Positions 61,101-64,000 of a DNA stretch of 64,000 bases are shown here, in pieces. Location: positions 3,906,001 through 3,970,000 of the forward strand of contig NZ_CP113519.1 in the NCBI RefSeq assembly GCF_026723825.1, given 5' to 3'. Origin of the DNA: Pseudomonas sp. GOM7. Lineage in GTDB: Bacteria; Pseudomonadota; Gammaproteobacteria; Pseudomonadales; Pseudomonadaceae. The first letter of the stretch is position 1, and each line of letters starts with the position of its first letter. Both the position numbers and the translations under genes were made by a program. Under the pieces are notes generated by a model that was given only the letters and a program-made list of their open reading frames with translations, was not told the DNA's origin and searched no databases.

Positions 61101-61442
61101 TCAGTTGCCGGAACCAGACCCCGAGCTGGAGCCCGACCCAGAGCCAGTGCCGGAACCAGAGTCGGCACCATCATCACCCGAGCCCATGCCATCGCCTCGC
61201 CCCGGACCACCGTCGTTACCCGGGTTGCCATCGCGTGCGGGGCCACCGGCCTTGGGCACGGCCGGCGGAATCTGCGAGCCATCGTCATCGCCCTGCATCG
61301 TCGGATCGTCCTGGCCTGGTGTGGTCGGCAAGGTCTGCGCCGGCGCCGGCCGGATGTTGTCTTCATCACCAGCGGCCAGAGCCGGCAATGTCAGGGTGCT
61401 GAGCATCCCACCGAGCAGAAAAGCGGACAGTAACTTGTTCAT
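61101..61442 (-). CDS. Small secreted acidic Gly/Ser-rich protein
   Basis: The 113-residue product has a clear signal peptide (about 1-23, L-P-A-L-A-A-G) and then a low-complexity mature part. A Pro/Asp-rich region is followed by a tail of repeated G-S and S-G-S-G units with Asp. No cysteines remain in the mature part, so it is probably disordered in the periplasm or outside. I recognise no family. Codon use agrees with neighbours. Confidence 0.7.
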   Translation of the reverse strand: MNKLLSAFLLGGMLSTLTLPALAAGDEDNIRPAPAQTLPTTPGQDDPTMQGDDDGSQIPPAVPKAGGPARDGNPGNDGGPGRGDGMGSGDDGADSGSGTGSGSGSSSGSGSGN

Positions 61443-61585
61443 GGATCACCTCGACTTTTTCTGTGATTGACAGAACTAGTGAGTGACGCGCGAGGCAGGT
61501 CGTTCGATAAATATCTTCATCGCTGACGCACCCTCCGCTGCTGCCGCTGCGCTCGCCCTGGCCCGCCTTGCCGGCCAGCAAACCG

Positions 61586-62479
61586 CTATGCAGGCGAGCC
61601 CATGGCAGCGCGAAAGCGCAGGTAATGCTCGAGCACCTCGGCCGGTGCCTCGAGCTGCGGATAGTGGCCGATGCCTTCGAGCAGGACGGTATCGGCATCG
61701 GCGATCAACTCCCGATACCGCGCCACCATATGCGCCCCGGATATGGGATCGACAGCGCCATCGATCACCCGCATCGGCACGTCGGTGGCCTGCATGGCGG
61801 TCACCCAACGCTCACGCTGCTGACGACGTTCGGGCATGTAGCGGATCAACCGATGCATCACCGCCGGGCCGTTGTCATGGGCGATCAATTGCCACAGGGC
61901 ATCCAGCTCGGCGTCGCTGGGCTGGGTCTGCGGGCCGAAGATACGGGCAAAGCTGCGCGCCAGCGAACGCCGCGAAAACAGACGACCGATCAAGGGCCCG
62001 AGCGGCCCCAGCAGCAGTTTCTGCACCCGCACCGGATGGTGCGTTTCGGGAAACAGGCCACCATTGAGGAACACGCAACTGGCCAGGTGCAGGCGTTGCT
62101 CCCGATGCCGGGCAATCAGCTCCTGCGCCACGCTGTCGCCATAGTCGTGAGCCAGCACGTGCAGAGCACGACGCTCGCCCAGATGCCCCAGCAGCGCCTG
62201 TTGCAGGTCAGCTTGTTCCAGCAGGCTGTAGGCATGGCCACGGGGCTTGGCGGAATAACCGAAACCCAGCATGTCGCAGGTGATCACCCGATAACGCTCG
62301 GTCAGCGGTGCCCATAGGCGGTGCCAGTCCCAGCTCGCGGTGGGAAAACCGTGAATCAGCAGCAAGGGCTGGGCATCCCGCTCGCCGCCCAGCCAGTAAC
62401 GAATGGCATGGCCACGAAAGGCAAAGGTATGGCTCTGGGCACGCCAAGCGTCCAGCTCGATACCCGCCAGCGGGCTCAT
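61586..62479 (-). CDS. Alpha/beta hydrolase, dehalogenase/epoxide-hydrolase type
   Basis: The 297-residue enzyme has the oxyanion motif H-G-F-P-T and the nucleophile elbow A-H-D-Y-G-D-S with Asp at 112, where lipases carry Ser. Asp at this position is typical of haloalkane dehalogenases, fluoroacetate dehalogenase-like proteins and epoxide hydrolases. The C-terminal His is in G-I-G-H-Y-P. It overlaps the class II aldolase stop by 4 nt. The substrate is not known. Confidence 0.87.
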   Translation of the reverse strand: MSPLAGIELDAWRAQSHTFAFRGHAIRYWLGGERDAQPLLLIHGFPTASWDWHRLWAPLTERYRVITCDMLGFGYSAKPRGHAYSLLEQADLQQALLGHLGERRALHVLAHDYGDSVAQELIARHREQRLHLASCVFLNGGLFPETHHPVRVQKLLLGPLGPLIGRLFSRRSLARSFARIFGPQTQPSDAELDALWQLIAHDNGPAVMHRLIRYMPERRQQRERWVTAMQATDVPMRVIDGAVDPISGAHMVARYRELIADADTVLLEGIGHYPQLEAPAEVLEHYLRFRAAMGSPA

Positions 62480-63261
62480 TGATCGTAGCCCGGCATCTGC
62501 TGGTCGAGCTTGCGCAGCAGCGCCGGCCAGGGCAGCGCACCGCCCATGCCCTGCGGCGTCTTCATGACGCCGGCGATCATCGCCTGGGCGCCATCGAGGA
62601 TCTGCTGCGGGATATGGATGAGTTCGGCGCCGCCGCTCTGCGCCATCACCTGGATCTCGCAGGCACGCTGCAGGATGAACATGCCGAGAAAGGCATCGGC
62701 GATGCTGCCGAAGGCGGTGAGCAGGCCGTGGTTGGGCAAGATCATGAAGTTCTTGTCGCCCAGATCGGCCTGCAACCGCGCCTTCTCGTCATGGTTCAGG
62801 GCCACGCCTTCGTAACCGTGGTAGGCCAGGCTGGACAGCACGAACAGCGACTGCTGCGACAAGGGCAGCAAGCCCTGCTTCTGCGCCGACACGGCGATGC
62901 CGGCGGCCGTATGGATATGCAGCACGCAACCTACATCGTGGCGTACCTCGTGCACCGCGCTGTGGATGGTGTAACCGGCAGGGTTGATGTCAAACGGGCT
63001 GTCCATCAGCTTGCTGCCGGCCAGATCCACCTTGACCAGACTCGAGGCGGTGATCTCGTGGAACATCAGGCCGTAGGGGTTGATCAGGAAGTCTTCCGTG
63101 CCCGGTACCTTGGCCGAGATGTGGGTGAAGATCAGATCGTCCCATCCATGCAGTGCGATCAGCCGGTAGCAGGCGGCCAGGTCGACGCGGGCGCGCCATT
63201 CGGCTTCGGAAACCTGATTCTTGACGACGGGCAGTTGCAGCGGAGCGTTCACGGCTGACAC
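62476..63261 (-). CDS. Class II aldolase/adducin domain protein
   Basis: The 261-residue protein has the metal-binding H-I-H-T (V-L-H-I-H-T-A-A-G) and the second histidine in N-H-G-L-L, the Zn site of class II aldolases. It also has N-P-Y-G-L-M-F-H-E-I, typical of the adducin-like branch seen in fatty-acid and aromatic operons. It is the first gene of a two-gene operon with the alpha/beta hydrolase. The reaction is unknown. Confidence 0.89.
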   Translation of the reverse strand: MSAVNAPLQLPVVKNQVSEAEWRARVDLAACYRLIALHGWDDLIFTHISAKVPGTEDFLINPYGLMFHEITASSLVKVDLAGSKLMDSPFDINPAGYTIHSAVHEVRHDVGCVLHIHTAAGIAVSAQKQGLLPLSQQSLFVLSSLAYHGYEGVALNHDEKARLQADLGDKNFMILPNHGLLTAFGSIADAFLGMFILQRACEIQVMAQSGGAELIHIPQQILDGAQAMIAGVMKTPQGMGGALPWPALLRKLDQQMPGYDQ

Positions 63262-63399
63262 CTCGATCTTGTTGTGGGTCGGTGGTGTCCGCAGTCTAGC
63301 CGTGGTGTCAAGAAGTGGTAATCGCTCTGGCAGCCCTCTTCATGGCTTTGCAGGCCAGAGGCCCGCTGGGCCGTCGCGATAGCAGGATATTCGCCGCCG

Positions 63400-64000
63400 T
63401 TATAGGAGCAGGAGCAACAGTGGCGCGGCGAAGAAATTCAGCAAGCCCATCAGCACCATCACCAGCCCGGCGACGGTTCCCTCCTCGCTGCCCACCTCCA
63501 GCGCCCTGGCCACGCCGGCACCGTGGGCTCCGACACCGAGCAGCGCGCCGCGCGCCAGCGCCGTCTTCAGCGGCAACCAGCGCAGCAGCAGGCCACCGGC
63601 TGCCGCACCGAAAACGCCGGTGAGCATGACGAAGATAGCCGTCAGCTCGGCCACGCCGCCGAGGCGCTGCGCGATGGGCATGGCGAAGGGCGTGGTGATC
63701 GAACGCGGCACCAGCGAGCGACTGACCTCGCTATCCAGGGCCAGGGCACCAGCCAGCCACCAGGAGCTGAGGATGGCCACCGCGCTCCCCACCAGCATGC
63801 CACCGAGCAATGCCGGCCAGTGCCGCGCCAGCAGCGCACGCTGCTGCCAGATGGGCACGGCGAAGGCGACCGTGGCAGGACCGAGCATCACCATCAACCA
63901 GTGGGTGTTGCCAATGTACTCCGCGTAGCGCGTGTGCAGCGGAATGGCCAGCGCCAGCAACAGCAGCGGCACCAGGATCAGTGGCGACAGCAGATAACGC
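63400..64000 (-). CDS. LrgB/CidB family membrane protein, 5' end cut by window
   Basis: The open frame continues past the window edge. The visible 199 residues hold several hydrophobic segments and the LrgB signatures L-G-P-A-T-V-A-F-A-V-P, R-S-I-T-T-P-F-A-M and G-A-H-G-A-G-V-A-R-A. LrgB proteins pair with holin-like LrgA/CidA in membrane permeability or pyruvate export. LrgA would be expected just beyond the right edge. Confidence 0.88.
   Translation of the reverse strand, partial: RYLLSPLILVPLLLLALAIPLHTRYAEYIGNTHWLMVMLGPATVAFAVPIWQQRALLARHWPALLGGMLVGSAVAILSSWWLAGALALDSEVSRSLVPRSITTPFAMPIAQRLGGVAELTAIFVMLTGVFGAAAGGLLLRWLPLKTALARGALLGVGAHGAGVARALEVGSEEGTVAGLVMVLMGLLNFFAAPLLLLLL

Overview
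The window is a high-GC chromosomal segment of a Pseudomonas-type gammaproteobacterium. The order rluC, HAD phosphatase, sppA, yceD, rpmF, plsX, fabD, fabG, acpP, fabF, pabC, mltG, tmk, holB, pilZ, tatD, with maf and rne divergent, is the order I recall from Pseudomonas. So is the group enoyl-CoA hydratase, ferredoxin reductase, SadC-like diguanylate cyclase, class I fumarase. Dispersed palindromes of the GTAGCCCGGATG and GTAGGGTGCGC types resemble those of the P. mendocina/P. oleovorans group; species level is an inference. I saw no tRNA, rRNA, CRISPR array, integrase or transposase.

Layout. 1-14.5 kb is mixed accessory and housekeeping: a partial PhyH-family dioxygenase, a PAS-GGDEF diguanylate cyclase, a TonB-dependent receptor behind a near-consensus Zur box, a four-copy 145-bp palindrome array, a DUF1624 acyltransferase-like membrane protein, a subtilase with Glu at the catalytic Asp position, a GNAT enzyme, DUF1285 and DUF4823 proteins, a radical SAM protein, MoaA, a TetR regulator and a class V aminotransferase. 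14.3-15.5 kb is non-coding and carries an inverted pair of dispersed repeats. 15.5-29.1 kb is the fatty-acid and envelope core cluster on the minus strand. 29.1-32.7 kb is rne with a roughly 510-nt leader. 33-38 kb is the SadC/fumarase region. 38.5-42.2 kb is a Sel1 lipoprotein coupled to a Cache-GGDEF-EAL protein.

42-51.5 kb holds dsdA, a DUF1028 protein, a 92-bp MITE-like element, a GlxA-type regulator divergent from an isochorismatase-family hydrolase, an orphan PslG-like glycoside hydrolase, a GNAT/nitrilase/ZapE operon, and a decayed DUF1016 (YhcG-type) gene.

51.6-58.1 kb is the most interesting region. It is one tightly packed plus-strand cluster: thermostable-hemolysin family protein, AMP-dependent ligase, heme-oxygenase-like diiron protein, SDR, exported TPR protein, then a QseB/PmrA-type response regulator and its histidine kinase. 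A PmrA-type box (CTTAAT-N5-GTTAAG) lies just upstream of the first gene. This looks like a self-regulated small-molecule or lipid-modifying pathway whose product I cannot name. 58-64 kb holds ordinary accessory genes: RHH protein, DJ-1/PfpI protein, DUF2846 lipoprotein, SDR, small secreted Gly/Ser/Asp protein, alpha/beta hydrolase, class II aldolase and a partial LrgB.
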